This document shows, one piece after another, positions 42,002 to 50,767 of a stretch of 64,000 nt of DNA. Position 1 is the stretch's first letter. The number at the start of each line of letters is the position of its first letter. The position numbers and the translations under genes were made by a program. Location: contig REAZ01000015.1 in the NCBI GenBank assembly GCA_004294445.1, positions 41,621 through 105,620 on the forward strand, read 5' to 3'. Below the pieces are notes generated by a model. That model was not told the origin of the DNA. It was given only the letters and a program-made list of their open reading frames with translations, and made no database searches. The stretch is from Cytophagales bacterium (GTDB lineage: Bacteria; Bacteroidota; Bacteroidia; Cytophagales; Thermoflexibacteraceae).

Positions 42002-44689
42002 CTATACCACAAGATTTTTTGCCACACTCAGGACTTTTCCTAACCCGCTCACATCTTTTCCCCCTGCGGTAGCAAAGAAGGGCTGACCGCCGCCGCCGCC
42101 TTGTATTTCTTTGGCGAGTTCTCGGACGATTTTGGAAGCATCTAAGCCTTTGTCTTTCACCAAATTATCGGCAATCATCACGGAAATTTGTGGCTTGCCA
42201 TCAATATTTGCCGCAAGCACTAAAAATAAATTATTGACCTGATTTTTTAGCTCAAAGGAAATTTGTCGCAAACTTTCAGCATTGGGTACGCTTACTTCTT
42301 GGGCAAGGAAATAAATATCGCCTTTTTGTTGAATATTTTTAAGTAGCTCATTTTTAACTACTTGAATTTCTTTTTGCTGGTAAGCTTCTATTTGCTTTTG
42401 CAACTCTGCCTTTTCTTCTATCAAAGTTTCTACAGCTTTTACTACATCTTTTGGATTTTTGAGCAACTCTTTGAGTTGAGTATTGATTGCCAACTGCTCG
42501 TTAAAATACTGCTCTGCTTTTTCGGCAGTAATCGCCTCGATACGCCTCACGCCTGCGGAAGACGAGCTTTCGCCAATGATTTTGAACGTACCGATTTTAC
42601 CAGTAGAAGGAACGTGCGTACCACCACAAAGCTCGATAGAGTAGTTTTTGTCAAAGACTATCATACGTACAAAATCGCCATATTTTTCGCCAAAGAGAGC
42701 CATTGCGCCCATAGATTTTGCATCTTCTATTGGCACGTTGCGCCTTTCCTCTAATTTGATATTTTCTCTAATTTTCTGATTGACAATGCTTTCTACTTCC
42801 GTAATTTCTTGTTCACTCATCTTAGCGAAGTGCGAAAAGTCAAAACGCAAGATTTCATCATTTACCAAAGAGCCTTTTTGGGCTACGTGCGTACCTAATA
42901 CTTTTCGCAAAGCGGCGTGCATCAGGTGCGTAGCCGAGTGATTATTTTCGGTCAAGGAGCGTCTTGTTTTGTTTACAACTGCTTTAACATTAAGTTGTTG
43001 CCTGTTGCTTGTTGTTAATTGTTTGAGGATTTCTTCGAAATTGTCTTCTGTGAAATGAACAATTAAGTCATTTTCCTTTTTTGTATCTGTGATATGAATT
43101 TTAACCAATTTATCGGTTGCAATTTGTACTTCCAAGAAACCTGTATCTCCCACTTGTCCACCGCTTTCTGCATAAAAAGGTGTACTTTCCAAGACAAGTT
43201 GGTAAGAAGTTTTCTTTTTATCAGTGAGTTTTCTGTAACGCAAGATTTTAGTTTCACTTTCCAAAAATTCGTAACCTACAAACTCCACTTCTTCGCCTTC
43301 ATTTACTGTTATCCAATCCGATTTTTCGCTGGCAGAGGCTTGGCGAGAACGGTCTTTTTGCTCTTGCATAGCCACTTTAAAGCCTTCTTCGTCTATTTTT
43401 AGTCCGTTTTCACGAGCTATCAAAGCGGTCAAATCCACAGGGAAACCAAAAGTATCGTATAGTTCAAAAACAGTTTTACCTTCAATAGTTGAATGGTTGG
43501 ATAGCTGAATAGTTTTTGTAATCTCATCAAGCATTTTTAAGCCGTTCTCTAAGGTGCGAAGAAAAGAAGTTTCTTCTTCTCTAATTACATTTTCGATGAA
43601 CGTTTGCTGCCCCTTGATTTCAGGAAAAATATCTGCAAATTGCGTAGCCAATAACTTCACCAAAGAGTGCATAAATGGCTGTCTGAAGCCTAAAAACGTA
43701 TATCCATAGCGCACCGCACGTCTTAAAATGCGGCGAATGACGTAGCCCGCTTTGTTATTAGAAGGCAACTGACCATCTGCAATCGCAAAGGAAATTGCCC
43801 TGATATGGTCGGCAATTACTCGCATAGCGATGTCTTGCTTGCGGTCTTCTCCGTATTTGATAGCCTTTGAAGGAGTAGAAGCTATGTTCGCCAAAAACTG
43901 AATAGTAGGTTGGAAAACGTCTGTATCATAGTTAGACTTTTTGCCTTGAGTAACCATACAAAGGCGTTCGAAGCCCATGCCTGTATCTACGTGCTTATCA
44001 GGGAGTTGCTCTAAACTTCCGTCAGCTTTTCTGTTGAATTGGATAAATACGTTGTTCCAAATTTCAATAACGTGCGGGTGGTCATTATTTACCAAATCTC
44101 GCCCAGAAATTTTCTCTACTTCTTCAATATCCCGAATATCTATGTGAATTTCAGAGCAGGGACCGCAGGGACCTTGGTCGCCCATTTCCCAAAAATTATC
44201 TTTTTTAGAACCGTAAAGTATTTGACTTTCAGGCAGATATTGTAGCCAAAGTTCTTTTGCTTCGTTGTCAGGTTCAAGCCCTTCTTTGGCATCACCACCG
44301 AAAACGGTGGCATACAGCCTATCTTTTGGCAGTTTGTAAACTTCGGTAAGCAGCTCCCAAGACCATGCAATCGCTTCTTTTTTGAAATAATCGCCAAAAG
44401 ACCAGTTTCCAAGCATTTCGAACATCGTATGATGGTAGGTGTCATGCCCTACGTCTTCGAGGTCGTTGTGCTTGCCTGTAACTCTTAGGCATTTTTGAGA
44501 GTTAGCAACTCGCTTAAAATCAGCTACTTTGTTTCCCAGAAAGTAGTCTTTAAATTGGTTCATGCCCGCATTGGTAAACATCAAAGTTGGGTCGTTTTTC
44601 AAGACCAAAGGCGCAGAATGAACGTAAGTATGTTGTCTTTTTTTAGTAAAATAGTCTAAAAAATGTTGGCGTATCTCGTTGGAAGTCAT
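42002..44689 (-). CDS. alaS: Alanyl-tRNA synthetase
   Basis: This 895-residue class II synthetase charges tRNA-Ala. The N-terminus EIRQHFLDYFTKKRQHTYV and FTNAGMNQFKDYFLG are canonical. The editing domain has the metal motif HSATHLMHAAL and LCGGTHVPSTG. A DHHA1-type C-terminal domain ends with the glycine-rich QGGGGGQPFFATAGGKD. All domains appear complete. A TATCTTTG element (minus strand, 44791-44784) lies about 95 bases upstream of the start. A partial duplicate of the C-terminal domain lies downstream at 41232-41333. Confidence 0.97.
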   Translation of the reverse strand: MTSNEIRQHFLDYFTKKRQHTYVHSAPLVLKNDPTLMFTNAGMNQFKDYFLGNKVADFKRVANSQKCLRVTGKHNDLEDVGHDTYHHTMFEMLGNWSFGDYFKKEAIAWSWELLTEVYKLPKDRLYATVFGGDAKEGLEPDNEAKELWLQYLPESQILYGSKKDNFWEMGDQGPCGPCSEIHIDIRDIEEVEKISGRDLVNNDHPHVIEIWNNVFIQFNRKADGSLEQLPDKHVDTGMGFERLCMVTQGKKSNYDTDVFQPTIQFLANIASTPSKAIKYGEDRKQDIAMRVIADHIRAISFAIADGQLPSNNKAGYVIRRILRRAVRYGYTFLGFRQPFMHSLVKLLATQFADIFPEIKGQQTFIENVIREEETSFLRTLENGLKMLDEITKTIQLSNHSTIEGKTVFELYDTFGFPVDLTALIARENGLKIDEEGFKVAMQEQKDRSRQASASEKSDWITVNEGEEVEFVGYEFLESETKILRYRKLTDKKKTSYQLVLESTPFYAESGGQVGDTGFLEVQIATDKLVKIHITDTKKENDLIVHFTEDNFEEILKQLTTSNRQQLNVKAVVNKTRRSLTENNHSATHLMHAALRKVLGTHVAQKGSLVNDEILRFDFSHFAKMSEQEITEVESIVNQKIRENIKLEERRNVPIEDAKSMGAMALFGEKYGDFVRMIVFDKNYSIELCGGTHVPSTGKIGTFKIIGESSSSAGVRRIEAITAEKAEQYFNEQLAINTQLKELLKNPKDVVKAVETLIEEKAELQKQIEAYQQKEIQVVKNELLKNIQQKGDIYFLAQEVSVPNAESLRQISFELKNQVNNLFLVLAANIDGKPQISVMIADNLVKDKGLDASKIVRELAKEIQGGGGGQPFFATAGGKDVSGLGKVLSVAKNLVV

Positions 44690-44783
44690 GGTTTTGTATA
44701 ATTACTAATTTTTAATTACTAATTACTAACTGCGAAAACGATTGATAATTAGTCATTCGCCATTAGTAATTATTTTTGGGTTG

Positions 44784-44791
44784 CAAAGATA
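44784..44791 (-). promoter_or_regulatory. Candidate -7 element of alaS
   Basis: Read on the minus strand, TATCTTTG fits TAnnTTTG and lies 95 bases upstream of the alaS start. No well-spaced -33 TTG is present. The leader between it and alaS holds several AATTACTAAT-type direct and inverted repeats. Confidence 0.35.
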
Positions 44792-44861
44792 GAGAAAGTT
44801 TGAGAGAAGTTTGTTTATTCCATTCCAAATCTTTTTCTTTGTGTAAAAACTTCATAGCAAA

Positions 44862-46115
44862 GTGATTAAATACTTTACAGCCGAAAATTTTTACTCTATT
44901 AAACACGAGAGCATTTTGGAGTTTGACCTGAATATGCCTCCAAATTTTCTTTTTTTGGCGCAACCGACTATTGGTTTTGCGGGCGCAAATGCTTCAGGTA
45001 AAAGCAATATTTTAAAGGCTTTGACTTTTACACTTTGGTTTGCTTCACAATCTTTTTTAAAACTTGATGAAACAGGAGAAATTCCCGTAGAACCTTTTAT
45101 TACAAACAAAGAAAACCCTTGTAAATTTCATATTATTTTCAACATACAAGGTATTGATTATGAATACCTTTTGGCAGTTGATAAGCAGAAGGTACTAATA
45201 GAAGAATTTTATTATTATCCTAAAAAACGAAAAAAATTTATTTATAAGCGGAAAAATAAAAGTGTAACATTTGGGGAGGGAGTTCACAAAATTGAAACAT
45301 TGGAGTTGAGAGATAATAGTTCCATTATTTCCTACGCAGCCCAATTTGATAGCCAGATTTTTGCCAAAAGCGTAAAAGAATACAATAATTTTCCTACCAA
45401 TATTCCTGCGGGTAAACAATTTAGAGAGATTAAATTTAAGCCAGCCTTAGTTGATACAATAATAAAAAACCCTCTGCTAAAGGAAAAAACAATAGAGTTT
45501 TTGAGATTGGCAGATGTCGGTATTAATGATTTTTTTGTAGAAAAAAATAGACAAGAACTATTGGCATTTTTTGAAAAAATGCAAAACGAAGGATTAGTTG
45601 ATAAGATGACAGAAGAATCAAAAGCCAAGTTTACGCAAGAATATGAGAAAATAAAGGATAATGAGGGTGCAGCAATGATCAAAGCATTTTTTAAACATTC
45701 TATTGATGGAAAATCGGTAGATTTTGAAGCTAAAGAAGAAAATGAAAGTGCAGGTACTTTGCAGGCTTTTGCTTTGTTTGTTAATTATATTTTAGAAGGA
45801 CTTGAGAAAGGTTTGCTTGTTATTATTGATGAAATAGAACTAAAAATTCATCAAAATTTGGTAGCTTACATGATTGGGCTTTTTCAAAACTCAGAAGTAA
45901 ACACAAAAAATGCACAACTCATTTTTTCGTTTCATAATACAGCATTCATGGAAATATTAAGTCCTGAGCAACTTTGGTTCGCCGAGAAAAACGAGCAAGG
46001 TCATTCAGATTTTTATTGTGCTGCCAATGTAACAGGGATACCTGATTTATATAAAAAGAATTTAGAAACTTTGTATAGAATTGGGCGTTTTGGTGCTAAA
46101 CCTAAATTTTTGTAG
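44862..46115 (+). CDS. RloA-type AAA/ABC ATPase
   Basis: This 417-residue ATPase of the AAA_15/21 (SMC/ABC-like) kind has Walker A GANASGKSN at 40-48, an ABC-signature-like ESAGTLQAF near 298-306 and Walker B LLVIIDEIE near 321-329 (catalytic Glu in DE). An H-loop histidine is in FSFHNTAFM. The start is GTG 44862: IKYFTAENFYSIK is the usual first strand of such ATPases. The RloB-like gene follows with nearly no gap. Such pairs (RloA/RloB, related to lactococcal AbiL) are linked to phage defence; that role is inferred from family and context. Confidence 0.82.
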   Translation: MIKYFTAENFYSIKHESILEFDLNMPPNFLFLAQPTIGFAGANASGKSNILKALTFTLWFASQSFLKLDETGEIPVEPFITNKENPCKFHIIFNIQGIDYEYLLAVDKQKVLIEEFYYYPKKRKKFIYKRKNKSVTFGEGVHKIETLELRDNSSIISYAAQFDSQIFAKSVKEYNNFPTNIPAGKQFREIKFKPALVDTIIKNPLLKEKTIEFLRLADVGINDFFVEKNRQELLAFFEKMQNEGLVDKMTEESKAKFTQEYEKIKDNEGAAMIKAFFKHSIDGKSVDFEAKEENESAGTLQAFALFVNYILEGLEKGLLVIIDEIELKIHQNLVAYMIGLFQNSEVNTKNAQLIFSFHNTAFMEILSPEQLWFAEKNEQGHSDFYCAANVTGIPDLYKKNLETLYRIGRFGAKPKFL

Positions 46116-46117
46116 TG

Positions 46118-46663
46118 ATGGCAAGAAAACAAGCTAAAAAGGTAGCAAGCAAATTTGTACGGAGATTTATTGTGGAAGGCTATACAGAAACTCACTATAT
46201 TGGATTACTTAAATCTATATTTCCATCTTCTGAAAATGATAATCCAAAAAATTGTGAGGGTGGCGGAGCAAAATCCGTTTTGCGAGAAGCAAAAAAAGAA
46301 ATAGAGCAGGGCAATTATTCAGAATATATAGTCATTTTTGACAAAGATACAGATAGCCCAGCTAACGATAAGTTGAAAGCCGAGATTAGGAAATTACCCA
46401 TAAAAAAAGAAATAATTATCATAGAACCTTGCTTTGAAAATTGGCTTTTATGTCATTTTGAAAAACAGCATTCAACCCATCTCAATTGTGAGGATTATGA
46501 AAAGCGTTTGAGAGATAACTACATACCAAACTATGAAAAAAACAACGTTCAGTTACTTGCAAAGTATATTGATAGAGAAAAAATTGTGCAGGCTATCCAT
46601 AGTTGCAAACAAGTAGGTCAATATTTTGCCAACTACTTTTCTATCAATCAGCACATTGATTAA
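46118..46663 (+). CDS. RloB-family protein (TOPRIM-like nuclease)
   Basis: This 181-residue protein shows RloB motifs: RFIVEGYTETHYI near 15-27 with the acidic Glu, GGGAKSVL, VIFDKDTD near 71-78 (DxD) and EPCFENWLLCHF near 102-113. These are consistent with a TOPRIM-like metal-dependent nuclease domain. It starts 2 bases after the ATPase stop; a GTG at 46115 overlapping that stop is an alternative. In RloA/RloB and AbiL-type pairs the ATPase is thought to control this effector. The target nucleic acid is unknown. Confidence 0.82.
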   Translation: MARKQAKKVASKFVRRFIVEGYTETHYIGLLKSIFPSSENDNPKNCEGGGAKSVLREAKKEIEQGNYSEYIVIFDKDTDSPANDKLKAEIRKLPIKKEIIIIEPCFENWLLCHFEKQHSTHLNCEDYEKRLRDNYIPNYEKNNVQLLAKYIDREKIVQAIHSCKQVGQYFANYFSINQHID

Positions 46664-46725
46664 TATTTCCTACTTTTGTCAAATAAAAATATTCCGATTC
46701 AAAAATTTAGAAAACTCATAAAAAT

Positions 46726-47868
46726 ATGACATTCGAACTTACTGAAGAACAATTAGCAGTGAAGCAAGCTGCCAGAGAATTTGCTCAAAATGAGCTACTT
46801 GCAGGCGTGATAGAAAGAGATAATACCCAAACTTTTCCTGCCGAGCAGGTCAAAAAAATGGGCGAGTTAGGTTTCATGGGCATGATGGTCGACCCCAAAT
46901 ACGGCGGCGGCGGCATGGATACAGTTTCTTACGTACTTGCGATGGAGGAAATATCCAAAATAGATTCCTCCGCTTCTGTTTGTATGTCGGTGAATAACTC
47001 GCTGGTTTGCTGGGGTTTAGAAACTTATGGCACTGAAGAACAAAAGCAAAAATACCTCACTCGCTTGGCAAAAGGCGAAATTATTGGGGCTTTTTGCCTT
47101 TCAGAACCCGAAGCAGGAAGCGATGCTACTTCGCAGCGCACTACAGCAGTAGATATGGGGGATTATTACCTTTTGAATGGGACAAAAAACTGGATAACCA
47201 ATGGCAAATCTGCCTCTGTTTACTTGGTGGTGGCGCAAACAAACCCCGAAAAAAAGCACAAAGGCATCAACTGTTTGATTGTGGAAAGAGGCATGGAAGG
47301 CTTTGTAGTGGGCAAAAAAGAGGACAAACTCGGCATTAGAGGCTCTGACACACATTCTTTGATGTTTACAGACGTAAAAGTGCCAAAAGAAAACCGCATA
47401 GGTGATGATGGCTTCGGCTTTACTTTCGCCATGAGTACCCTAAACGGTGGCAGGATCGGGATAGGGGCGCAGGCATTGGGCATAGCGGCTGGGGCGTATG
47501 AGTTGGCGGTCAAATATTCAAAAGAACGCAAGGCTTTTGGGCAAGAAATTTATAAGCACCAAGGTATCGCCTTCAAATTGGCGGAAATGGCAACCAAAAT
47601 AGAGGCGGCAAGGCTGATGTGCCTCAAAGCAGCTTACCTCAAAGACAAACACGAAGATTTTACTTTGCAAGCGTCTATGGCGAAGTTATTTGCCTCGCAG
47701 GTAGCGATGGAAGTTACGGTAGAGGCGGTGCAGGTGCATGGCGGCTATGGTTATGTCAAAGAATTTCACGTAGAAAGGCTGATGCGTGATGCCAAAATTA
47801 CGCAGATTTACGAAGGCACTTCTGAAATTCAAAAAATGGTCATTGCAAGGGCTATCACCAAAGATTAG
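46726..47868 (+). CDS. Acyl-CoA dehydrogenase (short/medium chain)
   Basis: This 380-residue FAD enzyme desaturates acyl-CoA in beta-oxidation or branched-chain amino acid breakdown. Signatures are GAFCLSEPEAGSDATSQRT, YLLNGTKNWITNG and the C-terminal QIYEGTSEIQKMVIARAI, with catalytic base E363 in YEG. The length and E363 position fit butyryl-CoA-type enzymes. A TACTTTTG -7-like element is at 46671-46678. argH follows after 12 bases, a pairing without obvious metabolic logic but probably on one transcript. Confidence 0.94.
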   Translation: MTFELTEEQLAVKQAAREFAQNELLAGVIERDNTQTFPAEQVKKMGELGFMGMMVDPKYGGGGMDTVSYVLAMEEISKIDSSASVCMSVNNSLVCWGLETYGTEEQKQKYLTRLAKGEIIGAFCLSEPEAGSDATSQRTTAVDMGDYYLLNGTKNWITNGKSASVYLVVAQTNPEKKHKGINCLIVERGMEGFVVGKKEDKLGIRGSDTHSLMFTDVKVPKENRIGDDGFGFTFAMSTLNGGRIGIGAQALGIAAGAYELAVKYSKERKAFGQEIYKHQGIAFKLAEMATKIEAARLMCLKAAYLKDKHEDFTLQASMAKLFASQVAMEVTVEAVQVHGGYGYVKEFHVERLMRDAKITQIYEGTSEIQKMVIARAITKD

Positions 47869-47880
47869 TAAGCAAAAAAG

Positions 47881-49209
47881 ATGAAACTCTGGCAGAAAAA
47901 CTATCAAATCAAGGACAAAGTGAGCCAATTTACGGTTGGAAAAGACCGTGAAACCGACCTTTTTTTAGCGGAATTTGACGTACTTGGCTCTATTGCTCAT
48001 ATAAAAATGCTCGAAAGCGTGGGTTTGCTGACTTCGGCAGAACTCGACATTTTGCACGCAGAACTCAAAAATATTTACCAAATCGCAAAAGAAGGCAAGT
48101 TTGAAATCAAAGAAGGCGTAGAGGACGTACACTCCCAAGTAGAGTTTCTTTTGACTGAAAAACTTGGGGAAGTGGGCAAAAAAATACATAGCGGAAGGTC
48201 GAGAAATGACCAAGTGCTGGTAGATTTGAAACTTTTTATTCGAAACGAATTAAAAGATTTGACTTCGGAAGTAAAGCAACTCTTTGATTTACTGATACTT
48301 TTGAGTGAAAAATACAAGGATAATCTCTTAGTTGGTTATACGCATTTTCAGATAGCGATGCCTTCTTCTTTTGGTTTGTGGTTTGGGGCGTATGCCGAAA
48401 GCCTTATAGATGACTTGCTCGTAGTACATGCTGCCTACAAAGTGGCAAATCAGAACCCGCTTGGCTCGGCGGCGGGCTACGGTACTTCTTTCCCGCTGAA
48501 TAGGAAGATGACCACAGAACTACTTGGTTTTGAGGACTTAAACTATAACTCTGTGTATGCACAAATGACACGGGGGAAAACAGAGAAAATTGCTGCTTTT
48601 GCCATCAGTTGTGTGGCGGGAACGCTGAACAAATTGGCAGCAGATGTGTGCTTATACATGAGCCAAAACTTTGATTTTCTGACTTTTCCGAAAGAATTTA
48701 CTACGGGTTCGAGCATTATGCCGCACAAAAAAAACCCTGACGTTTTTGAGCTGATTCGTGCCAAATGTAGCCGACTTGCTGCCCTGCCCAACGAAATTAG
48801 TCTTATTTTGGCAAATATGCCTTCGGGTTATCATCGTGATTTGCAGCTTATTAAGGAAAATATCGTCCCTGCCTTTGCTGAAATAAAGGACTGCCTTCAG
48901 CTTACTGCTTATTTGCTTGAAAATGTGATTGTTCGGGAAAATATCACCGCAGATGATAAGTACAAATATATTTTTAGTGTGGAAGCTGTAAATAAAGAAG
49001 TGCTGAACGGGGTAAGTTTTCGAGATGCTTATTTGAAAATAGGTATGCAGATAGAAAATGGTGATTATGAACCAATTAAAGAAATTAGACACACACACGA
49101 GGGCAGTATCGGCAATCTTTGTAACACAGAAATTCAGCAGAAAATGCAAAGAATTTTGCAAAGTTTTGAGTTCGAGAAAGCAGAAAAAATAAATGATTTG
49201 GTAGCTTAA
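47881..49209 (+). CDS. argH: Argininosuccinate lyase
   Basis: This 442-residue enzyme cleaves argininosuccinate to arginine and fumarate, the last step of arginine synthesis. The fumarase-superfamily signature GSSIMPHKKNPDVFEL is at about 276-291, with the catalytic Ser in the flexible loop. SGRSRNDQV and GYTHFQIAMP are also canonical. Length is slightly short but complete. It lies 12 bases after the acyl-CoA dehydrogenase gene and 20 bases before waaA, consistent with one transcript. Other arg genes are absent from the window. Confidence 0.95.
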   Translation: MKLWQKNYQIKDKVSQFTVGKDRETDLFLAEFDVLGSIAHIKMLESVGLLTSAELDILHAELKNIYQIAKEGKFEIKEGVEDVHSQVEFLLTEKLGEVGKKIHSGRSRNDQVLVDLKLFIRNELKDLTSEVKQLFDLLILLSEKYKDNLLVGYTHFQIAMPSSFGLWFGAYAESLIDDLLVVHAAYKVANQNPLGSAAGYGTSFPLNRKMTTELLGFEDLNYNSVYAQMTRGKTEKIAAFAISCVAGTLNKLAADVCLYMSQNFDFLTFPKEFTTGSSIMPHKKNPDVFELIRAKCSRLAALPNEISLILANMPSGYHRDLQLIKENIVPAFAEIKDCLQLTAYLLENVIVRENITADDKYKYIFSVEAVNKEVLNGVSFRDAYLKIGMQIENGDYEPIKEIRHTHEGSIGNLCNTEIQQKMQRILQSFEFEKAEKINDLVA

Positions 49210-49229
49210 GTTTAAAAAATTTACTCTAT

Positions 49230-50486
49230 ATGTTTTTGTATAATTTTTTTGTAAGAGCCTATCATTCATTAATTTACCTATTTTCATTTTTTAACCCAAA
49301 AGCAAAATTATTCGTTGAGGGCAGAAAAAATACTTTTCTTGATTTGGCTAAAAAATTGGAAGGAAATACAGCTCCTTTGGCGTGGTTTCACTGCGCCTCT
49401 TTGGGGGAATTTGAGCAGGGAAGACCTGTGATAGAGGCTTTCAAAAAAGACTTTCCTCACTCAAAAATATTGCTTACTTTCTTTTCGCCAAGCGGTTATG
49501 AAGTTCGGAAAAACTATGAATTTGCTGATGTAATTTGCTATCTGCCAATGGATTCTGCCAAAAATGCTGCCCAATTTATTAGCATTATAAAGCCCAAGAT
49601 TGCTTTTTTTGTCAAGTATGAATTTTGGTATCATTACGTAAATGAGTTGCACAAAAAAAATATACCAATCATTTCTTTTTCTGCTATTTTTAGGAAAGAA
49701 CAAGTTTTTTTTAAACCTTACGGTTATCTTTTTCGTAGGCTACTACAAAAGTTCAGTCATATTTTTGTGCAAAATGAAGTTTCAGTTGATTTGCTGAAAA
49801 GCATTGGCATTGCCCAGGTAAGTCTTTGCGGAGATACTCGTTTTGATAGAGTTTGGGCTATTAGGGAATCAAAAAAAGAAATATCAAGTGTAAAGTTATT
49901 TAAAAATAATAAAACATTGATGGTCGTTGGGAGCAGTTGGGAACAAGATATAAGAGTAATTGCGGAGGCTTTAAAAGATTTTTCAGACCCTCTCAGGCTC
50001 ATCATTGCCCCGCATGAGATTAGCGAAAATAATCTGCAATTTGTTGAAAATCAAATAGTTAATAAAAAGATAGTCAGGTTTTCAGTTTTTGATAAAAATC
50101 CGAAAACAAATAATGACTTTGATATTTTACTCATTGATAACGTAGGAATGTTGTCCTCGCTTTATCAGTACGGAGAGTTTGCCTTTGTTGGCGGCGGATT
50201 CAAACAAGGGCTGCATAATATCTTAGAACCTGCTGTTTTTGGTATGCCTATTTTTTTTGGCAACAAAGCCTACAAAAAGTATGACGAGGCAAACTCTCTG
50301 ATAAGCAGACAAGTAGCTTTCCCTATCAATGATGGAGCAGAACTACATACCTTGCTTTTACAACATCTTTTTGGTACGGAAAGGTACAAATTAGCAAGCA
50401 CAAACTGCACTGATTTTGTCAAAAAAAACTTGGGGGCAAGCGAAAAAATACTTGCATATTGCAATTTTTTTAGCTTTTCTCGATAA
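49230..50486 (+). CDS. waaA: 3-deoxy-D-manno-octulosonic acid (Kdo) transferase
   Basis: This 418-residue GT-B glycosyltransferase adds Kdo to lipid A precursor at the inner membrane. An N-terminal hydrophobic anchor (about 1-21) is followed by HCASLGEFEQGRPVIEAF near 54-71, holding the catalytic Glu. KYEFWYHYV near 127 and the C-terminal donor-site region FVGGGFKQGLHNILEPAVFGMPIFFG near 305-330 are typical. It shows that the host makes LPS, hence is Gram-negative. It is likely co-transcribed with argH. Confidence 0.93.
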   Translation: MFLYNFFVRAYHSLIYLFSFFNPKAKLFVEGRKNTFLDLAKKLEGNTAPLAWFHCASLGEFEQGRPVIEAFKKDFPHSKILLTFFSPSGYEVRKNYEFADVICYLPMDSAKNAAQFISIIKPKIAFFVKYEFWYHYVNELHKKNIPIISFSAIFRKEQVFFKPYGYLFRRLLQKFSHIFVQNEVSVDLLKSIGIAQVSLCGDTRFDRVWAIRESKKEISSVKLFKNNKTLMVVGSSWEQDIRVIAEALKDFSDPLRLIIAPHEISENNLQFVENQIVNKKIVRFSVFDKNPKTNNDFDILLIDNVGMLSSLYQYGEFAFVGGGFKQGLHNILEPAVFGMPIFFGNKAYKKYDEANSLISRQVAFPINDGAELHTLLLQHLFGTERYKLASTNCTDFVKKNLGASEKILAYCNFFSFSR

Positions 50487-50767
50487 TTTTGGCGTTGTTC
50501 TCCTACAGGCAGATATATTTTTGTGCATCTCGTTAGGTAAATAAACTAATAAGTTTAATTTTTTTATGCTATTTAGATTTATATTTGAAATAAGTAGCCA
50601 AAATATGTTAATTTCAAATATTGTAAATAATTGATAATAAGAATGGTAACTATAATATTCTTAAATAGCAAATAATCAAGTATATTTTTTGCTTTTTAAA
50701 CTGATAGTTAATTTGGTCGGCTTTATGTACAAAAAAATTTGACTTCAATTTTTAAAATAACATCTAT

